From positions 7,528 through 71,527 of the forward strand of contig JBEKKT010000004.1 in the NCBI GenBank assembly GCA_050010535.1: a DNA stretch of 64,000 nt, given 5' to 3'. Source of the DNA: JAJRAG01 sp050010535. GTDB taxonomy: Archaea; Thermoplasmatota; Thermoplasmata; Methanomassiliicoccales; JACIVX01. The notes under the pieces are model-generated. The model ran no database searches and was not told where the DNA came from. It saw only the letters and a program-made list of their open reading frames with translations. The position numbers were made by a program, and so were the translations under genes. Below are positions 25,872 to 34,933 of the stretch, one piece after another; within the stretch, counting starts at the first letter, position 1, and every line of letters begins with the position of its first letter.

Positions 25872-26249
25872 TTGACCGTTGTCAGCATGGACGACGTCGT
25901 AATGGCGTTGAGGAACACCTTGGGGAAGAAGGGGATGGCGGACAGCGACATCAAGAGACTCGCAGAGTACTTGATGAGCTTCTTCGGCTACACCAGCGAG
26001 GTCATCGACAATAGGCTCACTTCCGAAGACCGAGACGTCTTCTACATGCTGGAGGAAGAGGGGTTGCTGACCACGACCCAGGAAGAGGTCCACCTCAAGA
26101 AAGGCAAGCTGTGGAGGATTCACTACTGGATCCTCAAGAACGACCAGATCTTGCGACTCGCGCGGCAGAGCGAGCAGGCTCAGAAGCACACGGACGACAG
26201 CTCTGCGATATACGACGAGATCTCTGAAGAGGTCTGGAACAGAGAGTGA
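25872..26249 (+). CDS. DUF6015-like protein
   Basis: A small soluble protein of about 125 residues resembling the DUF6015 family of Thermoplasmata. It contains MALRNTLGKKGMADSDIKRL, FFGYTSEVIDNRL, EDRDVFYMLEEEGLL and WRIHYWILKND. The composition suggests a winged-helix-like fold, but the function is unknown. The start is uncertain: TTG 25872 (MTVVSMDDVV) fits homologue length, ATG 25887 is possible, and the open frame reaches back to 25809. Confidence 0.7.
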   Translation: MTVVSMDDVVMALRNTLGKKGMADSDIKRLAEYLMSFFGYTSEVIDNRLTSEDRDVFYMLEEEGLLTTTQEEVHLKKGKLWRIHYWILKNDQILRLARQSEQAQKHTDDSSAIYDEISEEVWNRE

Positions 26250-26325
26250 CCCTCGGGACCGCTCCAATGGCGCCATCGTGAATGCTTTAATAGTCCTTTT
26301 CTATTAGTCTGCCCAGAGGAACCCG

Positions 26326-27933
26326 ATGAACCCTTATCTGATCGCTATTATAGTGATAGCCGCCTACATCGTAATTGCGTACGTCCTGAAAAAGAAGGGT
26401 GTCCTCGAGAAACATGGCATCCACATGTGGGGTCCAGTCCTCATGTGGAGGACCCAAAGAGGCAAGGATTTCATAGAGCGCCTGTCCAGGCCGAAGGGAT
26501 TCTGGAGGGCTTACTCGGTCGCGGCCAAAGTCATCTGTGTTGGAGTGATGATATTCATAATGGCCCTGCTGGTATGGGAAGCGACCCTCGTCACCAGAAT
26601 TCCGGCAGAGAAGGCCCCCAGCCCTGAGATGATGCTTGGCATTCCCGGCCTCAACCCGATTATACCGATCTGGTACGGCATCCTCGGTCTTGTGGTCGCC
26701 ATCATTGTTCACGAGTTCTCGCACGGGATCATGACGAGAGTCGGCGGGATGTCATTGAAATCCCTAGGGCTCGTCTTCCTTATCATCCCGCTCGGGGCTT
26801 TCGTCGAGCCAGACGATCGGGAGCTCGCAAGAACTGAGAAGAATAAGAGGACGAGCGTCTATGCGGCCGGACCAGCGGCGAACGTGATTGTAGCGATCAT
26901 CTGTGCAATTCTCTTCTCCTCTGTGTTGCTTTCGTCAGTTGCTCCTGTGAGGGACGGACAGGTCGTTCTGAGCGTTGCGGCGGACGGGCCGACTGACCAT
27001 GCGGGATTGTCTTTTGGCTCGCAGATAATGAGTATCGACGGACGGAGCATACTGACCACAGACGAATTCGAGAACTTCACTGCACCTTTGCCGGGGGAGA
27101 ATGTGACTGTCGAGTACTACTACTCGAACACGCTCCATTCGAAGGAAGTCGCCTCCGGCGTCGCAGTGACGCAAACGTCATCGGGCCTTCCCGCCGCGGA
27201 TGCCGGCATTGAGGTCGGAATGATCATAGCGTCCCTGAACGACACCACAATTCGCAACGAATCGGACCTGAAGGAGGCCTTGTCGCTCACTCATCCCGAT
27301 CAGACCATTAACATCACTCTGTTGACCTACTATGATGGCTCAGGGAAGTTCGAGGTCTTTAGCGACTTGACCACGATAACGCTCGCTAGCAAGAGGGAGT
27401 ACTATTTGAAAGTCGCTCCTGAGCTCGTGGGTCCGGACTTCAAGGACACTGGGTACCTCGGCATCAATACCGCCTACCTCGGTGCCTCGGTCAACTCACC
27501 CGAAGTTGTCATCAGAAGGCTTGCCCACCCGATGTACGGCGTTGAAAACGCCGGAGATGTGATTTCGTCCACGCTATATTATCTGGCGCTTCCGTTCGCG
27601 GGTTTGGCCCCAATGCAGTCCCCGGTCACTGACCTCTTCGCACCCACTGGTGTATTTGCTGGCTTTCCGACCGACGTTTTCTGGGTGCTATCGAACTGTT
27701 TGTACTGGATATTCTGGATAAACATAATGGTCGGGTTGACGAACGTGCTACCGGCGGTGCCGCTCGACGGAGGATACCTATTCAAGGACTGGCTCGATTC
27801 CTTGGTGCTTAAAGTGAAGAAGGACGCGACCGAGAAGGATCGAGAGAAGTATGTCGCGGCGATCACCTACGCTCTTGCGCTGACAGTCTTGTTTCTAATA
27901 GTCTGGCAACTGATTGGACCTAGGTTCTTCTGA
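26326..27933 (+). CDS. Site-2 protease family intramembrane metalloprotease with PDZ region
   Basis: The 535-residue membrane protein has the M50 zinc motif HEFSHG (129-134) in a hydrophobic helix and the second active-site motif NVLPAVPLDGG (about 472-482). Between them are periplasmic/exterior PDZ-like segments (ADAGIEVGMIIASLNDTTI and HAGLSFGSQIMSIDGRSIL). Three N-terminal hydrophobic segments precede the catalytic core. Such proteases cleave membrane-bound regulators or small membrane proteins; the substrate here is unknown. A TATA-like CTTTAATAG lies about 40 bases upstream. Confidence 0.92.
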   Translation: MNPYLIAIIVIAAYIVIAYVLKKKGVLEKHGIHMWGPVLMWRTQRGKDFIERLSRPKGFWRAYSVAAKVICVGVMIFIMALLVWEATLVTRIPAEKAPSPEMMLGIPGLNPIIPIWYGILGLVVAIIVHEFSHGIMTRVGGMSLKSLGLVFLIIPLGAFVEPDDRELARTEKNKRTSVYAAGPAANVIVAIICAILFSSVLLSSVAPVRDGQVVLSVAADGPTDHAGLSFGSQIMSIDGRSILTTDEFENFTAPLPGENVTVEYYYSNTLHSKEVASGVAVTQTSSGLPAADAGIEVGMIIASLNDTTIRNESDLKEALSLTHPDQTINITLLTYYDGSGKFEVFSDLTTITLASKREYYLKVAPELVGPDFKDTGYLGINTAYLGASVNSPEVVIRRLAHPMYGVENAGDVISSTLYYLALPFAGLAPMQSPVTDLFAPTGVFAGFPTDVFWVLSNCLYWIFWINIMVGLTNVLPAVPLDGGYLFKDWLDSLVLKVKKDATEKDREKYVAAITYALALTVLFLIVWQLIGPRFF

Positions 27934-27954
27934 GATATCGGATTAGGACGAGGT

Positions 27955-28206
27955 TCACTTGCTGCGCAGGATCTCATTACACGCGGGACAGACCTCGAAA
28001 TTGAGCGAATTGATGGAAGAGCAAACGTCGAACGTCTGCCCGCACGATCTGCACTTCCTAAGCGCCAAGAAAGATGACCTGAAGTCCCTGCATTGAACGA
28101 CCCTTTCGGACCTCTCGACCAGGCAGACATCGGCTACGCAGTTGTCGCAAAGGCTCCTTCTGCTGAGGTTTATGACAAGATGCTCACCGACCTTGACTCT
28201 TGTCAT
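27955..28206 (-). CDS. Small zinc-ribbon protein
   Basis: The 83-residue protein holds three CxxC-type pairs: CDNCVADVC, CRSCGQTFDVC and CPACNEIL. The first block with SERVVQCRDF resembles a recurring small archaeal protein of unknown function. GGAGCG precedes ATG 28206. It converges with the site-2 protease gene. The 215 bases before the cupin remnant hold nothing recognisable. Confidence 0.65.
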   Translation of the reverse strand: MTRVKVGEHLVINLSRRSLCDNCVADVCLVERSERVVQCRDFRSSFLALRKCRSCGQTFDVCSSINSLNFEVCPACNEILRSK

Positions 28207-28421
28207 TTCGCTCCTTCCGCGCAGATCATATACTAACTAGCAAATCAGTCGCCCCACTAGTATTTGAATGTTGTCCGTCGTTTTCCATAGATCGACACCA
28301 GTCCGATCAGTCGAACTAGAGATCACTAGGAATCAATATTCAGTGACAAGCGAGCATATTCCTGATAATAGCCGATTGCAGTCGATTCCGTCAGAACAAG
28401 ATTGAAGAGTTGCTCGTGAGG

Positions 28422-28754
28422 ATGGTAAGAGCATCTTCTGCTCAAGAAAGGCCAAATGTCCACAACGTCTCGCTCAAGAAGCTCTCGGACAGAGAACATG
28501 CCTAGGTGTTGTTCATAGGGCTGAAACCGGGAGAGGGGTTCAAGAGTCACATCACGCCGGTCGATGTGTTCTTCTTCGTACTGGATGGTTCGCGGATCGT
28601 GGAGATCGGAAGGGAGAAGAAGAAGGTCGGCAAGGAGACGCTGATCGAGAGTCCGGCGGGCATTCCTCGCCGCCTGTTCAACGACCGCAAGGAGCCATTC
28701 AAGTTCCTTGTCGTCAAGATCCCGAGACAGAGGGAGAACACGAGAGTATTGTGA
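28422..28754 (+). pseudogene. Cupin-domain protein gene interrupted by one amber codon
   Basis: From ATG 28422 the frame reads MVRASSAQERPNVHNVSLKK and LSDREHA, hits TAG at 28503-28505, then continues in the same frame as a complete small cupin: FIGLKPGEGFKSHITPVDVF, FVLDGSRIVEIG, and PAGIPRRLFNDRKEPFKFL. The cupin metal/substrate pocket (KSHITPVD) and glycine turns are intact. Either the gene is a recent pseudogene, or translation restarts at GTG 28506, directly after the TAG, giving an 82-residue protein without the first strand. Confidence 0.65.
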
Positions 28755-28823
28755 ACGAGCTAGGAAGGACGGACTGACCGAAAGAATAGAGAAAGAGAAG
28801 ACATTTACGGGGAGGCCAGATAA

Positions 28824-30929
28824 TTAAGAGATGTTGTTCCTTACCCGGTCCTTCAGCTCGCCCAATTTCCCCTTGTTCCAGCTGCTAGTTTTCGAGAAGA
28901 ACCCCGTGACCCTCGTTATCCCTTCGACGTCTGGTGAGGAGCAGTAGGGGCAGGTGTCCTTCAGGCCTCTGCTCGTCTTGCCGCAGGTGAGGCATGCTGT
29001 GAACTCGGGACTGAACGCGATCTGAGCGTTCTGCGTGTTGCTGAAGGTCTTCTTGACAAAGGCCGCTACGCTCTCGGCCGGCGGCTTGTGCTCCCCCAGC
29101 CAAACGTGCGTGAGCGACCCGGCTTCGATCAGCGGGTGAAACAATCCTTCCATCTTCACCCTCTCGATCGCGCTGATCGGTGCTCCGACATTCAAGTAGG
29201 TCGAGTTCGTGTAGTACACCTCGCCGCTACTTTTATTCCCCCTGATGACTGTCGGGGCCTGCAACGGATAGTACTTCATGTCGAGTCTTGCGAACCGGTA
29301 GGCGGTGCTCTCCGCTGGGGTTTGCTCAAGCGGCATCTTGATTCCGTATTGTTTGCCCAGCCGCTCCGCCTCTGTCTTCATCGTCGCCATGATCTTCAGT
29401 CCGAACATCAGTGCTTCCTTGGACTCGTGCATCTGCTGTCCCGTGTGGTACTGCACCATCTCGTTCAGGCCGACCATGCCGACCAGAAACGATGCCTTCC
29501 CAAGCCTGTAGTACGGCTCTCCGTCGAGGTTCATCGTGAGCAAAGCTAGTGGACCGTGCTTTCCCATTCCGAGGAGCTTGGCTATGAACTCCCGCTTCTC
29601 CAGGTGCGCCTTCGCCACCATCTCTATCCTCTCGCGCAGGAGCTCAAGCAACTTGTTGTCGTCCTGGTGGGCTTCATACGCCAGTCTCGGAAGGTTGATC
29701 GTCACGTTCTGCATTGCCGAATACCTCATCTTCCAAGGGGTCTTGGCATCGTCTAGGTCGCTCTTGTCGAGCTTAAAAGCGAGCCGGCAGCACTCGCTTA
29801 TCTTGGCCGTGTTCCCTCGATCGAAGACGAAATAAGTGTTTCCCTTCTCCGACGCGACCTGAGATATCTTCGTCAGGAACTCCTCGTGGCCCTCGGTCGA
29901 GAAGAACTTCTCGGTCATGTGGACGTTGGGTTTCGGAAAGAAAAACGGCCGTCCGAGAGCGTCGCCCTCAAGGTATACATCGAAGAGGGCGTTCAAGAAC
30001 CTCTGGCTTTCTCCGATGTAGTCCTCATAGGTCTGTCCCGTGAACTCGCCCTTCGGCCCGATCGCCGGTACATCCGCGAAGTGATCCGGGATCTCCCAGT
30101 ATAAGTTCAGATCACTGAATATGGATTGCCCGCCTCTAGCGACAGCTTGCTGCGCAAACTCGAATATGAGAATCTGGGCAAGTTGCTTCATCCGATTGTC
30201 GTCGACTTTGGTGAGATAGGGGGCGAGGAAGATGTTGACAGCGTCCCATCCGATCGCGCCTGCGAAGTGTCCCTGGAGGGCTGCAGAGAACTTGATGATC
30301 TGCTCGATCAGGACCTCAGGGTGCTTGGCGGGTTTGGCTATTGAGATCGCATTCGGCAGGTTCAATCCGAACTTCTTCACGTATTCGATCGACTGCCCAC
30401 TGCAATAAGGTCGGTCGACCATACCGAGATCGTGGAGATGGATATCGCCCCTCATATGAGAGTCTGCCATCTCCTGCGAGAACACCTCCAGGAGGGCGAA
30501 CTCCTTCTTTATCCGCTCAGACAGAGTGAGGTTCGTTGCCTCGGGTCCGTGCGGCACATTGGCGTTCTCCTTATTAGGATTCATGATGATTTGACGAGCG
30601 TCGTACAGAGGTACACCAAGACGCGTATGCTGCTTTCTGATCTTGGCGAGACCGTACTCGACGAGCTTGGCATTCGTCAATTCTCTGATAAGTGGAGCGG
30701 TGACAACATCGAGCTCGAGCTCCGAGATGAGCTTCTCGACCTCACGTGCCACTATGGAAGCGGCATCCTCGCCAATGGTAGTCTCCCTGATCAGAGCCTC
30801 GTATATCTTGCCCCGATCCCACTTTTTGATCTCTTCGTCTGACGTTCTCACGAACAGGGAAAGCTCGGTCGACTCCTTCTCGTCGGTCGCGACCTCACCA
30901 GGTTCGCGTAGATACTCTATGGCCTTCAT
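28824..30929 (-). CDS. nrdD: Anaerobic (class III) ribonucleoside-triphosphate reductase
   Basis: The 701-residue enzyme reduces ribonucleotides without oxygen using a glycyl radical. An ATP-cone lies near the N-terminus (about 25-115, IKKWDRGKIYEALI). The C-terminus has the zinc motif CLTCGKTSRGLKDTCPYC and the radical site RVTGFFSKTSSWNKGK. No activase gene (nrdG) lies next to it, so the radical SAM partner must be elsewhere. A divergent regulator starts 168 bases upstream, with repeats in the shared gap. The presence of NrdD indicates growth under anoxic conditions. Confidence 0.95.
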   Translation of the reverse strand: MKAIEYLREPGEVATDEKESTELSLFVRTSDEEIKKWDRGKIYEALIRETTIGEDAASIVAREVEKLISELELDVVTAPLIRELTNAKLVEYGLAKIRKQHTRLGVPLYDARQIIMNPNKENANVPHGPEATNLTLSERIKKEFALLEVFSQEMADSHMRGDIHLHDLGMVDRPYCSGQSIEYVKKFGLNLPNAISIAKPAKHPEVLIEQIIKFSAALQGHFAGAIGWDAVNIFLAPYLTKVDDNRMKQLAQILIFEFAQQAVARGGQSIFSDLNLYWEIPDHFADVPAIGPKGEFTGQTYEDYIGESQRFLNALFDVYLEGDALGRPFFFPKPNVHMTEKFFSTEGHEEFLTKISQVASEKGNTYFVFDRGNTAKISECCRLAFKLDKSDLDDAKTPWKMRYSAMQNVTINLPRLAYEAHQDDNKLLELLRERIEMVAKAHLEKREFIAKLLGMGKHGPLALLTMNLDGEPYYRLGKASFLVGMVGLNEMVQYHTGQQMHESKEALMFGLKIMATMKTEAERLGKQYGIKMPLEQTPAESTAYRFARLDMKYYPLQAPTVIRGNKSSGEVYYTNSTYLNVGAPISAIERVKMEGLFHPLIEAGSLTHVWLGEHKPPAESVAAFVKKTFSNTQNAQIAFSPEFTACLTCGKTSRGLKDTCPYCSSPDVEGITRVTGFFSKTSSWNKGKLGELKDRVRNNIS

Positions 30930-31028
30930 GTCATCACTCCTGAAAAGGGATATTAGGATAGACTCCGCATCCCCGCTACAAGGTGGGGTAGTTATTTGTG
31001 GTTCGGTTTAAAGGCATTTTTGAACTCA

Positions 31029-31093
31029 ATCTGTTAAAACTTAACGGCTATAAGAAGGGTTTTTATTTACCATATCTGTTACTATATCTGTAA
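31029..31093. promoter_or_regulatory. Repeated ATCTGTTA elements between nrdD and its divergent neighbour
   Basis: ATCTGTTA occurs at 31029-31036, within ATATCTGTTA at 31072-31081, and as ATATCTGTAA at 31084-31093. The last two are 12 bases apart and lie directly on the expected start of the rightward transcript (TATA-like TTTTATTT near 31061, ATG 31098). They may be an operator for the adjacent DNA-binding protein. Confidence 0.45.
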
Positions 31094-31097
31094 TCAG

Positions 31098-31679
31098 ATG
31101 TTCAGTCCAGAGGAAGATCTGAGACGTGCCTTGTTCGAAATCCTTGGAGGGGAAGGCAAATCAATAAGCGCCCTATCGCGTGAATTGGAGGCGAGGGGGT
31201 ACAGTTTCCACCGTCTCATCCTTACAGGCTACCTGAGAGCGCTGACCGATCTCAAGGTGCTCAAAGAAAGGGAAGTCCCTCCAGCGAAGATATACATCCC
31301 AGTGAAGCCTCTAGATCGTGACATTTATGAGGTTGTCGGACAGAAGGTCAGGGAAATGGTTGAGGGGGATAAGGCGAACGCTTTGATCCTGTACATCCTG
31401 TCTAGGATACTAAAGCGACCAGTCTTCTATGATGAACTGAAGAGAACAGGGATAACAGGTCAGCCTTCAGGACGCCAGGTCAGTCCAGAAGAGAGACAGG
31501 AAGCGAAAAGGATCTTGGTCCGTGCCGGTTTCAGAATTCCCGACAGCTCAAAGGCATATCTCATCGAGGATGAGGGACTTCAAGAGGCATCGACCCAGGT
31601 ACTTGACGCGATAATTGTGGAAGTCCTAGCCGCAGGTCACCTTGTAAGGGAAACGACCCAGACGAAGCTATCTCTTTGA
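31098..31679 (+). CDS. Predicted winged-helix regulator divergent from nrdD
   Basis: The 193-residue protein begins with a winged-helix-like domain (ISALSRELEARGYSFHRLI, YLRALTDLKVLKEREV, about 15-65). A helical middle (LILYILSRILKRPVFYDEL) and a C-terminal ILVRAGFRIPDSSKAYLI segment follow. I do not recognise a named family. Its divergence from nrdD and the repeats at its start suggest that it controls itself and possibly ribonucleotide reductase; this is inference. The transcript is probably leaderless. Confidence 0.65.
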   Translation: MFSPEEDLRRALFEILGGEGKSISALSRELEARGYSFHRLILTGYLRALTDLKVLKEREVPPAKIYIPVKPLDRDIYEVVGQKVREMVEGDKANALILYILSRILKRPVFYDELKRTGITGQPSGRQVSPEERQEAKRILVRAGFRIPDSSKAYLIEDEGLQEASTQVLDAIIVEVLAAGHLVRETTQTKLSL

Positions 31680-31763
31680 TATTTACAAATCTTCCTCAGT
31701 ATCCCTGGCCATCAAGGATTCGTTAGAAATTCGAGAAGCTATTTATCCACCGAGTCTATACTC

Positions 31764-32768
31764 ATGGGCATGGACCTTGAGGCTCTGGTATCCGACATAA
31801 GAAAGTATCCAGGTATCAAAAGAAAACGGATCATTTCAGAGGTCATCAACTTCTTTCCAAGAGTGTATCAGGCCAATGTCCTGGCCTCCTATGGGGATGA
31901 TGCCGCGGTCATCGAGTTCGGGGACTCGGTTCTCCTACTCGCCGCGGACGGCATAATGGAGCCTTTGATGAAGACAAACCCCTATTACGCAGGCTATTTC
32001 TCCGTGCTCGTAAACATAAACGACATCTCCGCAATGGGCGGAATACCGTTGGCGATGGTGGATGTCATCTCGATGAAGGATGAGAAGATCTGTGCGCAGG
32101 TGATGAGAGGGGTTGAGGCTGCGGTTAGGAAGTTCGGCGTGCCAGTCGTGGGAGGTCACACTCATCCCGATTGCGACTACAATGCGATTGACGTCGCGAT
32201 ACTCGGCACGGCCAGGAAGGATGAGGTAGTCTATAGCCACACAGCAAGGGCTGGCGAGGACATCATCTTCGCCATGGACACGGAAGGATTCTTCCCGGAG
32301 AGACTCCCTTACGCGTGGGACACGACGTCTAGGAAAGGCGAGGAGCTTGTGAGAAGGCAGATGCTGAGTATGAACGAGATCAGCAAGCGTCATTTGGTCA
32401 CCTCAGGCAAGGACATCAGCAACCCCGGGTCACTCGGGAGCCTTGGGATGCTGCTCGAGACTAGTGGAAAGGGGGCCGTCGTCGACCTCAGCGCAATCCC
32501 GAGGCCCAACGGCGTTGACTTTCATCAATGGCTCAAAGCGTATCAGGGTTGCGGGTTCGTTCTCACGTGCCAGCCGGGCAATTCCCGTGAGATTATACGT
32601 ATCTTCTCGGAGGTCGAAGTGACTGGCGCGGTGGTAGGCACGGTGCAATATTCGAAGAAGTTCATAGTAAAGAGCGGTGGCGAGGAAGCGATTCTCTTCG
32701 ATTTCGACAAGGATGTCATAACGGGATGTAACCCTTCCATGCCCGGCGTTGGCGGTCCGCGAAAGTGA
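31764..32768 (+). CDS. AIR-synthase-related protein (selenophosphate synthetase-like, COG2144 type)
   Basis: The 334-residue protein belongs to the PurM/SelD/ThiL ATP-binding superfamily: YGDDAAVIEFGDSVLLLAAD near residue 40, VNINDISAMGGIPLAMVDV near 95, GGHTHPDCDYNAIDVAILG near 140, and the C-terminal CGFVLTC and GAVVGTV. It resembles the family that includes methanogenesis marker protein 2, whose relatives occur outside methanogens. The reaction is unknown. TATA-like CTATTTATCC lies just before ATG 31764; ATG 31770 is an alternative start. Confidence 0.82.
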   Translation: MGMDLEALVSDIRKYPGIKRKRIISEVINFFPRVYQANVLASYGDDAAVIEFGDSVLLLAADGIMEPLMKTNPYYAGYFSVLVNINDISAMGGIPLAMVDVISMKDEKICAQVMRGVEAAVRKFGVPVVGGHTHPDCDYNAIDVAILGTARKDEVVYSHTARAGEDIIFAMDTEGFFPERLPYAWDTTSRKGEELVRRQMLSMNEISKRHLVTSGKDISNPGSLGSLGMLLETSGKGAVVDLSAIPRPNGVDFHQWLKAYQGCGFVLTCQPGNSREIIRIFSEVEVTGAVVGTVQYSKKFIVKSGGEEAILFDFDKDVITGCNPSMPGVGGPRK

Positions 32769-33247
32769 GCGAAAAAGAAGGGAGTGCTAGGCCGCAGGAG
32801 TTGCCGCTCGGTCCGGTGAAGGTTGTCCGATCGCCTTCTTAGCCCCGTGACCCCTCGAGCGTCGGTAGTTCACGGTTAGGCTGCTCCCGTCAGGACCTGA
32901 CCCTTTCCCCGTGATCAGAGCAAGGGGCACCGCCCTCCAGCGGCACCGCGATGCTGCCACCAGCCCCGAAGGACAGAGCCTCATCGTCGACGAAGAGGCC
33001 TTCACCGCTCCGTTTACGACGTCCCCTGCTGTCACCCCCGCTATCGACGATTTCGGTGTACAAGGACACGCCGAACGTCCCGGTCAAGCCTAGCATCCCC
33101 CCAATTAAGCCATGGACCTATTTATAACTATTCGAGAGGCTCCCTCTGGCCAGAAAACCTGGTCTCATATCCGGCTCTTGTAGGATCTTCCGTTCTAGCA
33201 ATGTTTAAGTCTGCCATCGTTCTATGTTACTGATAAGAGGGGTGAAT
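32769..33247. other. Gap of about 480 bases without a firm gene
   Basis: Apart from the weak minus-strand frame at 32890-33096, I see no recognisable coding sequence. The right end holds the ribosome site AGGGGTGA of the next gene. The GC-rich central part has several overlapping open frames with no family resemblance, as expected from chance. Confidence 0.4.
32890..33096 (-). CDS. Hypothetical small protein with a leaderless-type promoter
   Basis: The reading frame gives 68 residues (FGVSLYTEIVDSGGDSRGR, LSFGAGGSIAVPLEGGAP). I recognise no family. Support comes from a minus-strand TATA box (TTATAAAT near 33118-33126) about 26 bases before ATG 33096 and a GGGGGG run just before it. The end may be shifted: another minus frame continues to 32787. 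This could equally be a decayed gene. Confidence 0.3.
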   Translation of the reverse strand: MLGLTGTFGVSLYTEIVDSGGDSRGRRKRSGEGLFVDDEALSFGAGGSIAVPLEGGAPCSDHGERVRS

Positions 33248-33859
33248 ATGAAAGAATTGAAAGCAAGCGAGACGGCGATAGTGTTCATCGAGTTTCAGAA
33301 CGACTTCGGCAAGGAAGGCGGGGGGCTCTACGGCGCCGTGAAGGATCAGATTGCGAAGCAAGGGACCATCAAGAATGGTGCCGATTGCCTAAAGAAGGCG
33401 CGAGGAAAAGTTCTCACGCTCATCTGCCCGATCCTGTTCGAGGAGGACTACAGGGATGCCGGATGCGAAGGAGTCCTCGGCCCGATTCACGTGAACGCGG
33501 CGAATGCGAAATCCTTCAGAAAAGGAACCTGGGGAGGGGCAATCGTCGACGAATTGAAGCCGACGAAGCAGGACATCGTGGTGGACGGGAAGCGGACCCT
33601 AGACGCGTTCAACTCGAGCAACATCGACTTCTTGCTGCGGGTCAACTGCATAAAGAACGTTGCTTTCGCAGGATTCCTGACGAATGTCTGTGTGGAAGGC
33701 TCTGCGCGGGCTGCCTACGACAGAGGATACAAGGTATTCCTGCTGAAGGACTGCACGGCAGCAATGTCTGGAGAGGAGCAGAAGTACGTCGAGGAGAAGT
33801 TTTTCCCACTCATAGGTGAGGTTCTGACACACGACGAGTTCCTCGCCCGAGTGAAGTAA
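33248..33859 (+). CDS. Isochorismatase/nicotinamidase-like cysteine hydrolase
   Basis: The 203-residue protein has the family catalytic set: aspartate in VFIEFQNDFGKEGG (about 18), a lysine in SFRKGTWGG, and the cysteine in FLTNVCVEGSARAAYDRGY (about 150). Such enzymes hydrolyse nicotinamide, isochorismate, carbamates or related amides. Which one applies cannot be told. The cis-peptide region VAFAGFLTNVCVE is intact. AGGGGTGA precedes ATG 33248. A seven-T tract follows the stop. Confidence 0.88.
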   Translation: MKELKASETAIVFIEFQNDFGKEGGGLYGAVKDQIAKQGTIKNGADCLKKARGKVLTLICPILFEEDYRDAGCEGVLGPIHVNAANAKSFRKGTWGGAIVDELKPTKQDIVVDGKRTLDAFNSSNIDFLLRVNCIKNVAFAGFLTNVCVEGSARAAYDRGYKVFLLKDCTAAMSGEEQKYVEEKFFPLIGEVLTHDEFLARVK

Positions 33860-33878
33860 ACCCTTTCCCTTAGCTCTC

Positions 33879-33885
33879 TTTTTTT
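33879..33885 (+). terminator. U-tract terminator
   Basis: A run of seven T residues follows the hydrolase stop by 20 bases, in a pyrimidine-rich context (CCCTTTCCCTTAGCTCTC). It fits archaeal intrinsic termination and separates this gene from the lipA promoter. Confidence 0.5.
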
Positions 33886-34017
33886 CTACTCTGCTGAAAC
33901 GGTGTGAGGCAAGTGCAGTTCTTTTCGTTAGCTCACGAGGTTTTCCGATCTGATGAGAAGTCCCCTTCGAATACCGCCATCGATAAACTAATTAAGTCTT
34001 GGGGTCCAATAATCACA

Positions 34018-34929
34018 ATGATGGCCGCGACGAACGACATGCCGGTTCGATGCAGGTCCGATACAGCAAAGCCGCCGTGGCTGAAGATCAGGGCTCCTGA
34101 TCCCTTTCGATTCGCAAGAATGCGCAAGGTGCTCTCTGAGGGGCGAGTGAGAACCGTCTGTGATGCTTCCCATTGCCCCAACGTATCAGAGTGCTGGAGC
34201 GCGAACAGTGCGACGTTCATGATACTCGGGAAGGTATGTACCCGGAGCTGTGGATTCTGCGCCGTCGAGAGCGGTGATCCGAGGGGAGAGGTGGATGAGG
34301 AAGAACCGGCAAGGATAGCGAATACTGTCAGAGAGTTGGGGCTCACGCACGCTGTCGTCACCTCTGTCACAAGAGACGATCTCGAGGACTTCGGCGCCAG
34401 TTCGTTCTCGAACGTCGTCCGCGAGATAAGAGGCGCATGCCCCGATACGAGGATAGAACTCCTCATTCCCGACCTGCAACGGGACGAACTGGCGATCGCG
34501 ACCGTGGTCGATTCTCGACCGGATGTTATCGGGCACAATCTGGAGACGGTCAGGAGGTTGCAGCCCGTCGTCAGAGATCCGAGGGCCGATTACGATGTCT
34601 CGCTCCAGGTCCTGAGGCGAATCAAGGATTACGCCGGAGGAATCCTCACGAGAAGCTCCCTCATGTTGGGGCTCGGCGAGACGAGGGCTGAGGTCGTCGA
34701 GGCGATGAGCGATTTGCGCGACGCAGGTGTAGATGCGTTGGCCCTTGGCCAGTACCTGAGGCCCGGCAAAGCGAATATGGAGGTGAAGGAGTACGTGACA
34801 CCCGAGAATTTCGGCAGGATGAAGGAGGAAGCGCTCCGCCTAGGATTCGACTACGTCGCATCCGGTCCGTTCGTGAGAAGCTCCTACCGAGCGTTCGAAT
34901 TCTTCGATTCGATGAAAGAAAGGGTGTGA
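34018..34929 (+). CDS. lipA: Lipoyl synthase
   Basis: This radical SAM enzyme inserts two sulfurs into octanoyl groups on E2/GcvH proteins. The auxiliary cluster motif is CDASHCPNVSEC (CX4CX5C), the SAM cluster motif is CTRSCGFC (CX3CX2C), and the C-terminal RSSY motif is FVRSSYRAF. The protein has about 303 residues. The start at ATG 34018 is inferred from TATA-like CTAATTAAG about 30 bases upstream; the frame is open from 33904. lipA heads the E1-E2 genes, so lipoate is made next to its acceptor. LipA is uncommon in archaea, many of which only scavenge lipoate. Confidence 0.94.
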   Translation: MMAATNDMPVRCRSDTAKPPWLKIRAPDPFRFARMRKVLSEGRVRTVCDASHCPNVSECWSANSATFMILGKVCTRSCGFCAVESGDPRGEVDEEEPARIANTVRELGLTHAVVTSVTRDDLEDFGASSFSNVVREIRGACPDTRIELLIPDLQRDELAIATVVDSRPDVIGHNLETVRRLQPVVRDPRADYDVSLQVLRRIKDYAGGILTRSSLMLGLGETRAEVVEAMSDLRDAGVDALALGQYLRPGKANMEVKEYVTPENFGRMKEEALRLGFDYVASGPFVRSSYRAFEFFDSMKERV

Positions 34930-34933
34930 TACC

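Noticed and set aside
31764..32768. Evidence for methanogenesis from the marker-2-like protein
   Set aside because: The family occurs in non-methanogens, and no mcr, mtr or other methanogenesis gene is in the window.
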